Below, piece by piece: positions 63,684 to 64,000 of a stretch of DNA of 64,000 bases. Position 1 is the first letter of the stretch. Each line of letters begins with the position of its first letter. This DNA is from Streptomyces sp. Ru72 (GTDB lineage: Bacteria; Actinomycetota; Actinomycetes; Streptomycetales; Streptomycetaceae): NCBI RefSeq assembly GCF_002920635.1, contig NZ_PQSR01000025.1:21330-85329 (forward strand), written 5' to 3'. The notes under the pieces are model-generated. The model searched no databases, had not been told where the DNA came from, and worked only from the letters and a program-made list of their open reading frames with translations. Position numbers and translations under genes: made by a program.

Positions 63684-63932
63684 ATGACTGTTCCGACCAC
63701 CGTGACGACCAGGGACCCGTACGCCCGCCTGGCCCGCGGATGCCGCCCCCGCGGCTGCCGCGCGCCCGCACGCCGGGTGCACGGGCGCCGCGTGCGGTAT
63801 GTCATCGGTGACGAGCCGGGGCAGGTCAACGGCATGCGATGGCAGCGCCCCGCGAGGGGTGCGGGGCAGTACCCGAACACGCGGCTCGGCCGCGTCGGCG
63901 CGACGAGCGACAGGCGGCCCGAGGCCGACTGA
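63684..63932 (+). CDS. trpM: TrpM-type small basic protein
   Basis: The 82-residue Arg-rich protein contains YARLARGCRPRGCRAPARR and VRYVIGDEPGQVNGMRWQRP. Position between trpC and trpB and this sequence fit TrpM of Streptomyces coelicolor, reported to modulate tryptophan synthesis and differentiation. ATG at 63684 has AGGGTGA upstream; TAGGGT lies about eight bases before the ATG and could be a promoter for a leaderless mRNA. The last 25 residues are less characteristic. Confidence 0.82.
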   Translation: MTVPTTVTTRDPYARLARGCRPRGCRAPARRVHGRRVRYVIGDEPGQVNGMRWQRPARGAGQYPNTRLGRVGATSDRRPEAD

Positions 63933-63985
63933 TCAGCCCCGCCCCCACGGCGATTGGTATCCACAACTCACCGTGAGGTTTCCGC

Positions 63986-64000
63986 ATGCCCAGCGAGTTC
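63986..64000 (+). CDS. trpB: tryptophan synthase beta chain, first five codons
   Basis: ATG at 63986 with GAGG upstream begins MPSEF and runs off the right edge. The identification comes from position after trpC and trpM and from the MPSEF start known for Streptomyces TrpB. Only five codons are visible. Confidence 0.6.

Overview
The window is chromosomal core DNA of a Streptomyces species. The evidence is very high GC with strong third-position GC bias, frequent GTG and TTG starts, -10 boxes of the TANNNT type often 6-8 bases upstream of a start codon (leaderless mRNAs), a polar-growth DivIVA with a Q/G/P-rich insert, SepF and SepG beside ftsZ, a bifunctional PriA in place of HisA, and TrpM between trpC and trpB. 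From memory, the gene order matches the Streptomyces coelicolor region running from the division and cell wall cluster to the trp cluster. I see no phage, insertion sequence, CRISPR array, rRNA or tRNA.

Layout. 1-1405: start of a MoxR ATPase and a beta-carbonic anhydrase, both on the minus strand, then a promoter region with no mraZ. 1406-19265: the dcw cluster on the plus strand, rsmH-ftsL-ftsI-murE-murF-mraY-murD-ftsW-murG-ftsQ-ftsZ-pgeF-yggS-sepF-sepG-divIVA. It makes lipid II and the septal synthase and ring, and ends at a strong hairpin terminator. 19421-22934: ileS on the minus strand under a T-box leader. 23220-29684: a DksA-type zinc-finger protein with a histone-like Lys/Ala tail, lspA, rluD, an acetyltransferase, a Na+/H+ antiporter and an SDR enzyme. 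29697-36223: mostly minus-strand genes for an MscS channel, a PhoD phosphatase, a DsbA-like thiol protein, a membrane protein and a DUF2252 protein, plus one hydrolase on the plus strand. 36459-48867: dnaE, a 57-residue protein, a NYN-domain protein, an ABC exporter, a DUF2567 membrane protein, then minus-strand ybaK, a Lon-N-domain protein and two uncharacterised proteins. A 24-residue gene here looks like ribosomal protein bL37.

49176-64000 is amino-acid biosynthesis: hisD-hisC-hisB-(54-residue membrane protein)-hisH-priA-ridA-hisF, an ArsR/MFS pair with its own operator, a TIGR03085 protein, hisI-trpE, an antisense sedolisin-type protease, then the trp-associated membrane genes, trpC, trpM and the first codons of trpB.

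Genes are packed tightly, and many are joined by ATGA or GTGA stop/start overlaps. The most unusual structures are between known genes: a relay of four micro-ORFs chained by GTGA overlaps between rsmH and ftsL, a 21-codon ORF with a strong ribosome site just before ftsW, a 29-codon ORF overlapping both partners of an ABC exporter, and a long hairpin in the ftsZ leader.
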